A DNA stretch of 64,000 nt, taken from positions 3,906,001 through 3,970,000 of the forward strand of contig NZ_CP125781.1 in assembly GCF_030053895.1 (NCBI RefSeq). Reading direction: 5' to 3'. The stretch is from Trabulsiella odontotermitis (lineage in GTDB: Bacteria; Pseudomonadota; Gammaproteobacteria; Enterobacterales; Enterobacteriaceae). Below the pieces are notes generated by a model. That model had not been told where the DNA came from. It saw only the letters and a program-made list of their open reading frames with translations, and did no database searches. This document shows, one piece after another, positions 47,027-55,742 of the stretch (positions are counted from its first letter, which is position 1; each line of letters begins with the position of its first letter). Made by a program: the position numbers and the translations under genes.

Positions 47027-49048
47027 ATGAGCCGCTATTCGTCGCTATTCGCCCCGCTTGACCTGGGCTTTACGGTGCTTAAAAACCGCGTGTTAATGGG
47101 CTCGATGCATACGGGTCTGGAAGAACGCCCGGACGGGGCGGAGCGGCTGGCGGCATTTTATGGCGAACGCGCGCGTCACGGTGTGGCATTGATTGTGACT
47201 GGCGGTATTGCACCGACACTTTCCGGGGTGACGATGGAGGGCGCGGCGGTGCTCAACGATGCCAGCCAGTTGCCGCATCACCGTCTTATTACTGACGCGG
47301 TGCATCAGGAAGGCGGCAAAATCGCCCTGCAAATCCTGCACTCCGGGCGCTACAGCTACCAGCCGCATCCGGTCGCGCCTTCTGCGATTCAGGCACCGAT
47401 AAACCGCTTTAAACCTCACGAACTCACCCACGATGAAATCCTGACCCTGATTGAAGACTTTGCACATTGCGCGCAACTTGCCCGCGAGGCGGGGTATGAC
47501 GGTGTTGAGGTGATGGGCTCGGAAGGCTATTTGATTAACGAATTTCTTGCCGCCCGCACTAACCAGCGTACTGACGAATGGGGCGGTGATTATCCGCGCC
47601 GGATGCGTTTTGCCGTGGAGGTGGTGCGCGCGGTTCGCCAGCGGGTGGGTGAGGATTTCATCATTATCTACCGCCTGTCGATGCTCGATCTTGTCGAGGG
47701 CGGCGGCACTTTTGCCGAAGCCGTCGAACTGGCGCGCGCGGTGGAAGCGGCGGGTGCCACACTCATTAATACCGGCATTGGCTGGCACGAAGCCCGCATT
47801 CCCACCATTGCCACGCCAGTGCCGCGCGGAGCGTTCAGTTGGGTAACACGCAAGCTGAAAGGCAGTGTGTCGATCCCGCTTATCACCACCAACCGAATTA
47901 ACGACCCGCAGGTGGCGGACGATATTCTGACGCGAGGCGATGCCGATATGGTGTCGATGGCGCGCCCGTTCCTGGCGGATGCCGAGCTGCTGAGCAAAGC
48001 GCAGCAGGATCGCGCCGATGAAATTAACACCTGTATCGGCTGCAACCAGGCCTGTCTCGATCAGATCTTCGCCGGAAAAGTCACTTCCTGTCTGGTGAAT
48101 CCGCGCGCCTGCCACGAAACGAAAATGCCTGTCCACCCGGCGGTGCGTCGCAAGCTACTCGCTGTGGTCGGCGCAGGTCCTGCTGGGCTGGCGTTTGCGG
48201 TGAATGCTGCCGCGCGCGGCCATCAGGTGACACTGTTTGACGCGGCTGCCGAAATCGGCGGTCAGTTTAATATCGCCAAACAGATCCCCGGCAAAGAAGA
48301 GTTTTACGAAACGCTGCGCTATTACCGTCGGATGCTCGACATCACCAGTGTGGATGTGCAGCTCAACCGGACCGTTTTGCCCGAACAACTGGGGATGTTT
48401 GATGAGGTGATCCTTGCGACCGGCATCGAACCACGGGTCCCGGAGATTGATGGCATTGATCATCCGAAAGTATTGAATTACCTCGATGTGTTGCGCGATA
48501 AAACTCCGGTCGGGCAGCGCGTGGCGATTATCGGCTGCGGCGGGATCGGCTTCGATACGGCGATGTATTTAAGCCAGCCAGGCGAGCCCACCAGCCAGAA
48601 CATTGCCGAATTCTGCGTGGAGTGGGGAATCGATACCAGCCTGAACACCGCAGGGGGATTGCGCCCGGAAGGGCCGCAGTTGCCAAAAAGCCCGCGACAG
48701 ATCGTGATGCTGCAACGTAAAGCCGGTAAACCGGGTGAGGGTCTGGGCAAAACCACCGGCTGGATCCACCGCTCCACCCTGCTGTCTCGTGGGGTAAAAA
48801 TGATCCCGGCGGTCAGTTATCAGAAGATCGACGACGACGGGCTGCATGTGCTGATCGGTGGCGAATCGCAACTGCTGACCGTCGATCACGTGGTGATCTG
48901 CGCCGGGCAGGAGCCGCGACGCCAGTTAGCGCAGCCGCTGCGGGAAACGGGAAAAACAGTGCATCTGATTGGCGGTTGTGATGTGGCAATGGAGCTGGAC
49001 GCGCGCCGGGCAATTGCACAGGGAACGAAACTGGCGCTGGAGATTTAA
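47027..49048 (+). CDS. fadH: FadH, NADPH-dependent 2,4-dienoyl-CoA reductase
   Basis: A 673-residue flavoprotein (E. coli 672). The N-terminal old-yellow-enzyme FMN barrel (about 1-330) is followed by a 4Fe-4S motif with Cys336, 339, 343 and 355 (CIGCNQACLDQIF...C) and a C-terminal FAD/NADPH domain (VVGAGPAGLAFA near 382; second nucleotide motif IIGCGGIGFDTA near 503). It reduces dienoyl-CoA intermediates of unsaturated fatty acid oxidation. Its E. coli neighbour ygjK is separated from it here by the lsr genes and the DUF island. Confidence 0.96.
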   Translation: MSRYSSLFAPLDLGFTVLKNRVLMGSMHTGLEERPDGAERLAAFYGERARHGVALIVTGGIAPTLSGVTMEGAAVLNDASQLPHHRLITDAVHQEGGKIALQILHSGRYSYQPHPVAPSAIQAPINRFKPHELTHDEILTLIEDFAHCAQLAREAGYDGVEVMGSEGYLINEFLAARTNQRTDEWGGDYPRRMRFAVEVVRAVRQRVGEDFIIIYRLSMLDLVEGGGTFAEAVELARAVEAAGATLINTGIGWHEARIPTIATPVPRGAFSWVTRKLKGSVSIPLITTNRINDPQVADDILTRGDADMVSMARPFLADAELLSKAQQDRADEINTCIGCNQACLDQIFAGKVTSCLVNPRACHETKMPVHPAVRRKLLAVVGAGPAGLAFAVNAAARGHQVTLFDAAAEIGGQFNIAKQIPGKEEFYETLRYYRRMLDITSVDVQLNRTVLPEQLGMFDEVILATGIEPRVPEIDGIDHPKVLNYLDVLRDKTPVGQRVAIIGCGGIGFDTAMYLSQPGEPTSQNIAEFCVEWGIDTSLNTAGGLRPEGPQLPKSPRQIVMLQRKAGKPGEGLGKTTGWIHRSTLLSRGVKMIPAVSYQKIDDDGLHVLIGGESQLLTVDHVVICAGQEPRRQLAQPLRETGKTVHLIGGCDVAMELDARRAIAQGTKLALEI

Positions 49049-49057
49049 GGAAGTTAC

Positions 49058-49085
49058 GCCCGGTGGCGCTTCGCTTACCGGGCCT
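49058..49085. repeat. REP palindrome between fadH and rlmG
   Basis: GCCCGGTGGCGCTTCGCTTACCGGGC between two converging genes; it probably ends both transcripts. Confidence 0.8.
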
Positions 49086-49100
49086 GGGGGAGGCGCAATC

Positions 49101-50231
49101 TTACCGCGTCTTGCGCACTTTTACCGCTTTCAGCACCACAAATTTGTTGTTGGTGTCGATGGTGGTGCAGTTGCCAAACACGCGCTTCAGCTTGCGGAAA
49201 TAGTCCAGATGACGGTTGCCGACGATGTACAGCGCCCCGCCATATTTCAGCGCGCGGCGTGCATCGTTGAACATCTGCCAGGCGATGTGATCGGTAATCG
49301 CGTGTTGCTGATGAAACGGCGGATTACAGAACACCGCGTCGAAACGATCCGGTTCAATGCCCGCCAGCGCGTTGTTGACCATAAATTCGCTGCGCGCCAC
49401 CGCTTCCGGCAGATTGCGCTCAACGTTCAACTGGCTCGACGCCACCGCCATGTGGGATTCGTCGACAAACAGCACGCGCCCCTGCGGGTTCTTCGCCAGC
49501 AATTGCAGGCCAATCACGCCGTTGCCACAACCGAGATCCACCATCTCCCCGTCAATCCCTTCCGGCAGATGCTGGAGAAACAGCCGCGCGCCGATATCCA
49601 GTCCGCTGCGGGAAAAAACGTTGGCATGGTTATGAATCGTGAAATCCGTGCCATCGAGCGGCCAGCTGAAAATGTCTGAAGCCTCATTAAGCACAGGCGC
49701 ACTGAATGTGCAGTGGATCAGCCGGGCTTTTTTCCACGCCAGTGATGTGGTGGTCGGGCCGAGGATCTTTTCGAACAGCGCCATCGTGGAATTATGGATA
49801 TCGCGCGTTTTCGCCCCGGCGATAATGCGGGTTTCCGGCGTCGCCACCTCGCGCAGCGCGCGCAGTTGTTGCTCGAGCAGCGCCAGCTGTTTCGGTATTT
49901 TAATCAGCACCAGCGCCGGGGCTGACGGCAGCGGCGACAGGCTGTCCTGAAACGTCACGCTGGACTCGTCAATGCCGTTCATCCGCAGATTATGGCCGGT
50001 CGCCAGTTCGGCGATGTAAGAATCGCCAATGCTGACCGGATGGCGTTCCGCCAGTGCACAGGCCAGCGCGCCAAAACTGTCGTTAAAGATAAGCGTCAGG
50101 CCCCCGGTGTCGCCCACTTGCTGGAGCAGATACTCATCGGCGGCGTCCCACGCCTGTAACGATGGATCCTCCACATTGGGTGGAAAACGATCTAACGTGA
50201 AAAACTCACCGTTTAACTCTGCCTGGCTCAT
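49101..50231 (-). CDS. rlmG: RlmG, 23S rRNA (guanine1835-N2)-methyltransferase
   Basis: A 376-residue two-domain SAM-dependent methyltransferase (E. coli 378). The C-terminal catalytic domain has the SAM motif VDLGCGNGVIGL (about residues 230-241) and the N2-guanine catalytic motif NPPFHQ (about 302-307). It methylates G1835 of 23S rRNA. It converges with fadH. The higBA and ygjP-ygjQ genes that flank it in E. coli K-12 are absent. Confidence 0.95.
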   Translation of the reverse strand: MSQAELNGEFFTLDRFPPNVEDPSLQAWDAADEYLLQQVGDTGGLTLIFNDSFGALACALAERHPVSIGDSYIAELATGHNLRMNGIDESSVTFQDSLSPLPSAPALVLIKIPKQLALLEQQLRALREVATPETRIIAGAKTRDIHNSTMALFEKILGPTTTSLAWKKARLIHCTFSAPVLNEASDIFSWPLDGTDFTIHNHANVFSRSGLDIGARLFLQHLPEGIDGEMVDLGCGNGVIGLQLLAKNPQGRVLFVDESHMAVASSQLNVERNLPEAVARSEFMVNNALAGIEPDRFDAVFCNPPFHQQHAITDHIAWQMFNDARRALKYGGALYIVGNRHLDYFRKLKRVFGNCTTIDTNNKFVVLKAVKVRKTR

Positions 50232-50440
50232 CGCCCCTCCGGGATGCTAAAATTCGCGCGTTTTATCGCTTAATTACCCACATATGTAAACCTTTTTTAT
50301 GCTGACTTATTTGCAGGGCTACCCTGAAACCCTGCTGAGGCACCTTTCATTAAATCGTTCTGCGTGATAGCGCACTCGTTTTGTCATCATTGCATGCTAC
50401 AGTGACGAAAGATCCCCAGCTACGGAGTACGTGAACGTTT

Positions 50441-51439
50441 ATGATACGTTTTGCTGTCATTGGAACGAACTGGATCACCCGACAGTTCGTCGATGCCGCC
50501 CATGAAACCGGCAAATACAAGCTCACCGCCGTCTATTCCCGCAGCCTTGAACAGGCGCAGACTTTCGCCAACGATTACCTTGTTGAACATCTGTTCACCT
50601 CGCTTGAGGAGATGGCGCAAAGTGATGCGATTGACGCGGTATATATTGCCAGTCCGAACTCGCTGCACTACCCCCAGACGCGCCTGTTTCTGCGCCATAA
50701 AAAACATGTGATCTGCGAGAAGCCGCTGGCCTCGAATCTGCGTGAAGTCGAAAGCGCCATCGCTCTCGCGCGTGAAAACCAGGTGGTGCTGTTCGAAGCC
50801 TTCAAAACCGCCAGTCAGCCGAATTTCCTGACGTTACAGCAGTCCCTCAGTAAAGTGGGCAAGCTGCGCAAAGCGTTTCTGAATTACTGCCAGTATTCCT
50901 CGCGCTATCAGCGTTATCTGGACGGTGAAAACCCGAACACCTTCAATCCGGCGTTTTCCAACGGCTCGATTATGGATATCGGTTTCTACTGCCTCGCCTC
51001 CGCCGTCGCGTTATGGGGTGAACCACATGGCGTTCAGGCCAGCGCGACGCTACTGGAGAGCGGTGTGGATGCCCACGGCACCGTGGTGCTCGATTATGGC
51101 GATTTCGACGTCACCCTGCACCACTCGAAAGTCAGCGATTCCGTTCAGCCAAGCGAAATCCAGGGCGAAGCAGGCTCGCTGGTGATCGAGAAAATTTCTG
51201 AATGTCAGAAGCTGAGCTTTATTCCGCGCGGCGGAAAAGCGCAGGAACTGACCCAGCCGCAGCACATTAATACGATGCTGTACGAGGCAGAAACCTTTGC
51301 CCGACTGGTCGAAACCGGTGAAGTGAACCACCCGGGACTCGCCGTCAGCCGTACCACCGCGAAGCTGTTAACGGAAATCCGTCGTCAGACCGGCGTCAAA
51401 TTCCCGGCGGACGATCTGAGCGTCGACGCGCTGGCGTAA
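50441..51439 (+). CDS. ygjR: YgjR, Gfo/Idh/MocA-family oxidoreductase
   Basis: A 332-residue putative NAD(P)-dependent oxidoreductase. The N-terminal Rossmann fold is FAVIGTNWITRQFV, and the family catalytic-region motif HVICEKPLASN (Lys near residue 92) precedes the C-terminal alpha/beta domain. Substrate unknown, presumably a sugar or polyol derivative. It lies between rlmG (divergent) and alx, as in E. coli except that ygjP-ygjQ are missing. The 209 bp before it show no other feature. Confidence 0.9.
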   Translation: MIRFAVIGTNWITRQFVDAAHETGKYKLTAVYSRSLEQAQTFANDYLVEHLFTSLEEMAQSDAIDAVYIASPNSLHYPQTRLFLRHKKHVICEKPLASNLREVESAIALARENQVVLFEAFKTASQPNFLTLQQSLSKVGKLRKAFLNYCQYSSRYQRYLDGENPNTFNPAFSNGSIMDIGFYCLASAVALWGEPHGVQASATLLESGVDAHGTVVLDYGDFDVTLHHSKVSDSVQPSEIQGEAGSLVIEKISECQKLSFIPRGGKAQELTQPQHINTMLYEAETFARLVETGEVNHPGLAVSRTTAKLLTEIRRQTGVKFPADDLSVDALA

Positions 51440-51460
51440 AGCTGAGTAAATGAGTTGTTA

Positions 51461-51695
51461 CAGGCCATTGACGGAATCAATGGCCTGTAATATTTTGTCA
51501 CGAGCAAAGGGGAGTAACTTCCTTGCCGGTGGATCGTCATTACGGTGTGAGCAAAACCACACCCGGTTGCCGGGCAATAAGAAAACCGCAGCGCAATAGC
51601 CGGTTTTCTTGTTGTAAGTGAGACCTTGCCGAAAGGCGAGGTCCGTGCAAATAATTAGCAACGGCTATCGTCTTTCGACGGTAGCCGTTTTTTTT
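51461..51695 (+). ncRNA. alx leader: pH/Mn2+-responsive riboswitch (PRE/SraF, yybP-ykoY type)
   Basis: The alx 5' leader contains the yybP-ykoY core AAGGGGAGTAACTTCC (about 51507-51522) and ends in an intrinsic terminator at 51661-51694 (ACGGCTATCGTC / GACGGTAGCCGT plus eight T), 28 bp before alx. An upstream hairpin (CAGGCCATTGA / TCAATGGCCTG, 51461-51487) may end ygjR or belong to the leader. In E. coli this element (PRE, also the sRNA SraF) raises Alx synthesis at alkaline pH and with manganese. Exact transcript ends cannot be set here. Confidence 0.85.
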
Positions 51696-51722
51696 GTACG
51701 TACGTCAGAGAAAGGAAAGTTT

Positions 51723-52691
51723 ATGAATAGTGTCGGCACACCGATGTTATGGGGCGGATTCGCCGCGGTTGTGGTGGTAATGCTGGCTATCGACCTGCTG
51801 CTTCAGGGGCGCCGTGGCGCGCACGCCATGTCAATGAAGCAGGCGGCAGGCTGGTCAATATTGTGGGTCACGCTGTCGATGCTGTTTAATGCCGCCTTCT
51901 GGTGGTATCTGGCGACGACACAAGGGCGCGAGGTCGCTGACCCGCAGGCGCTGGCCTTCCTGACCGGCTATCTGATTGAAAAAGCGCTGGCGGTGGATAA
52001 CGTCTTTGTCTGGCTGATGCTGTTCAGCTACTTCGCCGTTCCTGCGGCGTTGCAGCGACGCGTGCTGGTATATGGCGTCCTGGGCGCGATCGTGCTGCGA
52101 ACCATCATGATCTTCGCCGGTAGCTGGCTGATCTCGCAGTTCTCATGGCTGCTGTATGTCTTTGGCGCCTTCCTGCTGTTTACGGGTGTAAAAATGGCGC
52201 TGGCGAAAGAGGACAACGAGGGGATTGGCGATAAACCGCTGGTGCGCTGGCTGCGCGGGCATCTGCGTCTGACCGATAAGATTGAGAATGAGCACTTCTT
52301 TGTGCGTAAAAACGGTCTGTTGTACGCCACACCGCTGATGCTGGTACTGATTCTGGTGGAGCTGAGCGACGTGATTTTTGCGGTCGACAGCATCCCGGCT
52401 ATTTTCGCCGTCACCACTGATCCGTTCATTGTGCTGACCTCAAACCTGTTCGCGATCCTCGGCCTGCGTGCGATGTACTTCCTGCTGGCAGGCGTGGCGG
52501 AGCGGTTCTCCATGCTGAAATATGGCCTGTCGGTGATCCTGGTGTTTATCGGCATCAAGATGCTGATCGTCGATTTCTTCCACATCCCAATTGCCGTTTC
52601 GCTGGGCGTGGTTGGCGGCATTCTCATCGGCACGCTGGCAATTAACGCGGTGGTTAACCGATTGAATGATAAAAAGAAGGCGTTGAGATAA
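51723..52691 (+). CDS. alx: Alx, TerC-family inner-membrane protein (Mn efflux)
   Basis: A 322-residue TerC-family membrane protein (E. coli 321) with about nine membrane segments and the family acidic motifs EKALAVDNVFVW and ELSDVIFAVDSIPAIFA. E. coli Alx is induced by alkaline pH and Mn2+ through its leader and exports manganese. ATG 51723 is preceded by AAAGGAAAG. A longer in-frame start at 51618 lies inside the riboswitch and is rejected. Confidence 0.95.
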   Translation: MNSVGTPMLWGGFAAVVVVMLAIDLLLQGRRGAHAMSMKQAAGWSILWVTLSMLFNAAFWWYLATTQGREVADPQALAFLTGYLIEKALAVDNVFVWLMLFSYFAVPAALQRRVLVYGVLGAIVLRTIMIFAGSWLISQFSWLLYVFGAFLLFTGVKMALAKEDNEGIGDKPLVRWLRGHLRLTDKIENEHFFVRKNGLLYATPLMLVLILVELSDVIFAVDSIPAIFAVTTDPFIVLTSNLFAILGLRAMYFLLAGVAERFSMLKYGLSVILVFIGIKMLIVDFFHIPIAVSLGVVGGILIGTLAINAVVNRLNDKKKALR

Positions 52692-52700
52692 GCACCGAAT

Positions 52701-52728
52701 GGCCCGGCAGCGCAATGCCGCCGGGCCA
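52701..52728. repeat. REP-like palindrome after alx
   Basis: GGCCCGGCAGCGCAATGCCGCCGGGCC hairpin 9 bp after the alx stop. The remainder of the 243-bp gap to sstT presumably holds the sstT promoter; nothing else is clear. Confidence 0.7.
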
Positions 52729-52934
52729 ACAGATGCCCCTGCATGCATCGCGCGCGATGGCAATCCCGCAGTTTTAAAAATTAGACATAAGCAGTAAATC
52801 CAGAATTTCTCGCTTTCAGCGCTGAAATCTTTCTCTATACTCGACCAGGCAAACACCTTTGTTTACATCCGGACATAAACGTAACAGCAGAGTACGTACC
52901 GTGATGGAACGCAACATCTTTCAAGGAACAATTC

Positions 52935-54179
52935 ATGACGCAATCCGCTCCCCAGGGTCTGCTGCAGCGCCTCGCGCAAGGCAGCCTGGTCAAACAAATC
53001 CTCGTTGGTCTGGTGCTCGGTATTCTGCTGGCCTTGATCTCTAAACCTGCCGCAGAAGCGACAGGCCTGTTGGGTACGCTCTTCGTCGGCGCCCTGAAAG
53101 CCGTTGCACCGGTATTGGTGCTGATGCTGGTCATGGCGTCCATCGCTAACCACCAGCAGGGCCAGAAAACCAGTATTCGCCCGATCCTCTTTCTTTATCT
53201 GCTGGGGACGTTCTCCGCGGCGCTGACCGCCGTGCTGTTCAGTTTCCTGTTCCCGTCAGAGCTGCATCTCTCCACCGGTGCAGGCGATATCACGCCGCCG
53301 TCAGGCATTGTGGAAGTCCTGCGTGACCTGCTGATGAGCACCGTAGCAAACCCGATCAACGCGCTGTTGAACGCCAACTATATTGGGATCCTGGTGTGGG
53401 CCGTTGGCCTGGGCTTTGCGCTGCGCCACGGTAACGAGACCACGAAAAACCTGGTGAATGACGTGTCAAACGCCGTCACCTTTATCGTGAAACTGGTGAT
53501 TCGCTTCGCGCCGATTGGTATCTTCGGGCTGGTGTCATCGACCCTGGCAACCACCGGTTTCGATGCGCTGTGGGGCTACGCGCAACTGCTGCTGGTACTG
53601 GTAAGCTGCATGCTGCTGGTGGCGCTGGTGATCAACCCGCTGCTGGTGTTCTGGCGCATTCGTCGCAACCCGTATCCGCTGGTTTTGACCTGTCTGCGTG
53701 AAAGCGGCGTGTATGCCTTCTTCACCCGCAGTTCCGCGGCCAACATTCCGGTCAACATGGCGCTGGCGGAAAAGCTGAATCTGGACCGCGATACCTACTC
53801 TGTTTCCATTCCGCTGGGTGCAACCATCAACATGGCGGGGGCCGCCATCACCATCACCGTGCTGACGCTGGCGGCGGTGCATACGCTGAATATTCCGGTG
53901 GATATCCCGACCGCGCTGCTGTTGAGCGTGGTGGCCTCGCTGTGTGCCTGTGGCGCGTCCGGCGTGGCGGGCGGTTCGCTGCTGCTGATCCCGCTGGCCT
54001 GTAACATGTTCGGCATTCCGAACGATGTTGCCATGCAGGTGGTCGCAGTTGGCTTTATCATCGGTGTATTGCAGGATTCCTGCGAAACGGCGCTGAACTC
54101 GTCCACTGACGTGCTGTTCACCGCGGCGGCCTGTATGGCGGAAGATGAGCGTCTGGCGAAGAACGCATTACATAGCTAA
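52935..54179 (+). CDS. sstT: SstT, Na+/serine-threonine symporter
   Basis: A 414-residue DAACS-family transporter (E. coli SstT 414). Typical segments are SGVYAFFTRSSAANIPVNMALAEKL with the serine-rich re-entrant loop near residue 260, and SVVASLCACGASGVAGGSLLLIPL near residue 340. It imports serine and threonine with Na+. CAAGGAAC precedes the ATG. ygjV, which follows in E. coli K-12, is absent. Confidence 0.96.
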   Translation: MTQSAPQGLLQRLAQGSLVKQILVGLVLGILLALISKPAAEATGLLGTLFVGALKAVAPVLVLMLVMASIANHQQGQKTSIRPILFLYLLGTFSAALTAVLFSFLFPSELHLSTGAGDITPPSGIVEVLRDLLMSTVANPINALLNANYIGILVWAVGLGFALRHGNETTKNLVNDVSNAVTFIVKLVIRFAPIGIFGLVSSTLATTGFDALWGYAQLLLVLVSCMLLVALVINPLLVFWRIRRNPYPLVLTCLRESGVYAFFTRSSAANIPVNMALAEKLNLDRDTYSVSIPLGATINMAGAAITITVLTLAAVHTLNIPVDIPTALLLSVVASLCACGASGVAGGSLLLIPLACNMFGIPNDVAMQVVAVGFIIGVLQDSCETALNSSTDVLFTAAACMAEDERLAKNALHS

Positions 54180-54187
54180 GAATAAAA

Positions 54188-54219
54188 GCCGGGTGGCGCT
54201 AACGCTTACCCGGCCTACA
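54188..54219. repeat. REP palindrome between sstT and uxaA
   Basis: GCCGGGTGGCGCTAACGCTTACCCGGCCTAC lies between two converging genes and probably ends both transcripts. Confidence 0.8.
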
Positions 54220-54236
54220 TTTTCCCGGCAACAGAT

Positions 54237-55724
54237 TTACAGTGTTACACCACTTTTAAAGATCGCCAGCTCGCGGAAGTCATTCCGCTCATTGCAGGTT
54301 GGTTTGCCGTTGGCAAAATCAACGATCGTATCGACAAACTCCTCCAGCAGTTGCGCCATCGGTTTACCGTGGATCAGCTGTCCGGCATCAAAATCGATCC
54401 AGTGCTTTTTCTTCGTTGCCAGCTCGCTGTTGGTGGCGATTTTCACCGTCGGCACAAAACCGCCGTACGGCGTGCCGCGACCGGTACTGAACAGCACCAT
54501 GTGGCAGCCAGCTCCCGCTAATGCGCTGGTTGCCACCGCATCGTTGCCCGGCGCACTCAACAGGTTCAGACCACGCGTTTTCAGGCGTTCGCCATAGCGC
54601 AGCACGTCAACCACTTCGCTTGATCCCGCTTTCTGCGTGCAGCCGAGGGATTTCTCCTCAAGCGTCGTGATACCGCCCGCTTTGTTACCCGGCGACGGGT
54701 TTTCGTAAATCGGCTGATTATGGGCGATGAAATACTGTTTGAAGTCATTCACCATGGTGACCGTTTTTTCAAACGTGGATTCATCACGGCAATGGCTCAT
54801 CAGAATACGTTCGGCACCAAACATCTCCGGCACTTCAGTCAGCACCGTGGTGCCGCCGTTAGCGATCAGATAATCGGAGAAACGACCGAGCATTGGGTTA
54901 GCGGTGATGCCAGACAACCCGTCAGAACCGCCGCATTCGAGGCCAAACTTCAGCTCGCTGAGTTTCCCCGGTTCGCGCACGTCATGACGCATCACGTCAT
55001 ATAGCTGGTGCAGATGCTCCAGCCCCGCTTCCACTTCGTCGTCCTGATGCTGGCACACCATAAAATGCACGCGCTCAGGATCGTACTCACCCAGCGTTTC
55101 GCGGAAGGCGTCGACCTGGTTGTTTTCACAACCGAGGCCAATCACCAGCACCGCGCCCGCGTTCGGATGACGCACCATGTTCTGCAACATGGTTCGGGTA
55201 TTCACATGATCGTCACCCAGTTGCGAGCAACCATAGGTGTGGCTGAAAAGAAAGACACCGTCGGTGCCTTCGGCATCGTGGGTTTCTTTCAGGAAACGAT
55301 TCTGGATCTGGCGCGCAATGCCGTTGACACAGCCGACTGTCGGCAGGATCCACAGTTCATTACGCACGCCAACATCGCCACTGGCGCGGCGGTAGATCTG
55401 CACATCGCGATCCGCCGACGGCGCGATGGCCGCCAGCGTTTCAGGTTGATAGCTATACTCGTCCAGATCGCTCAGATTGGTTCGCGTATTGTGGGAGTGA
55501 ATATGTTCCCCGGGCGCGATAGCCGTCAACGCATGGCCAATCGGCAAACCATATTTAATGACGTTTTCCCCTTTCGCTATCTCACGCAGCGCAAACTTGT
55601 GGCCACGGGCGACGTTCTGGCGCAGCGTTACCGTCTGCCCGTCAACCGTCACCACAGTGCCCTCAGCCATCTCAGCTAGCGCGACAACCACGTTATCCAG
55701 CGAATGGATCTTAATGTAATGCAT
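54237..55724 (-). CDS. uxaA: UxaA, altronate dehydratase
   Basis: A 495-residue UxaA-family dehydratase, exactly the E. coli length with ATG 55724. The N-terminal SAF-like domain (about 1-90) is followed by the catalytic domain with conserved cysteines in PTVGCVNGIA, THYGCSQLG-like SHTYGCSQ, GLGCENNQ and LECGGSDG. It dehydrates D-altronate to 2-keto-3-deoxygluconate in galacturonate breakdown using iron. An in-frame GTG three codons upstream is less likely. uxaC precedes it by 18 bp. Confidence 0.96.
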   Translation of the reverse strand: MHYIKIHSLDNVVVALAEMAEGTVVTVDGQTVTLRQNVARGHKFALREIAKGENVIKYGLPIGHALTAIAPGEHIHSHNTRTNLSDLDEYSYQPETLAAIAPSADRDVQIYRRASGDVGVRNELWILPTVGCVNGIARQIQNRFLKETHDAEGTDGVFLFSHTYGCSQLGDDHVNTRTMLQNMVRHPNAGAVLVIGLGCENNQVDAFRETLGEYDPERVHFMVCQHQDDEVEAGLEHLHQLYDVMRHDVREPGKLSELKFGLECGGSDGLSGITANPMLGRFSDYLIANGGTTVLTEVPEMFGAERILMSHCRDESTFEKTVTMVNDFKQYFIAHNQPIYENPSPGNKAGGITTLEEKSLGCTQKAGSSEVVDVLRYGERLKTRGLNLLSAPGNDAVATSALAGAGCHMVLFSTGRGTPYGGFVPTVKIATNSELATKKKHWIDFDAGQLIHGKPMAQLLEEFVDTIVDFANGKPTCNERNDFRELAIFKSGVTL

Positions 55725-55742
55725 ATCAACCAACCTCAGGGC

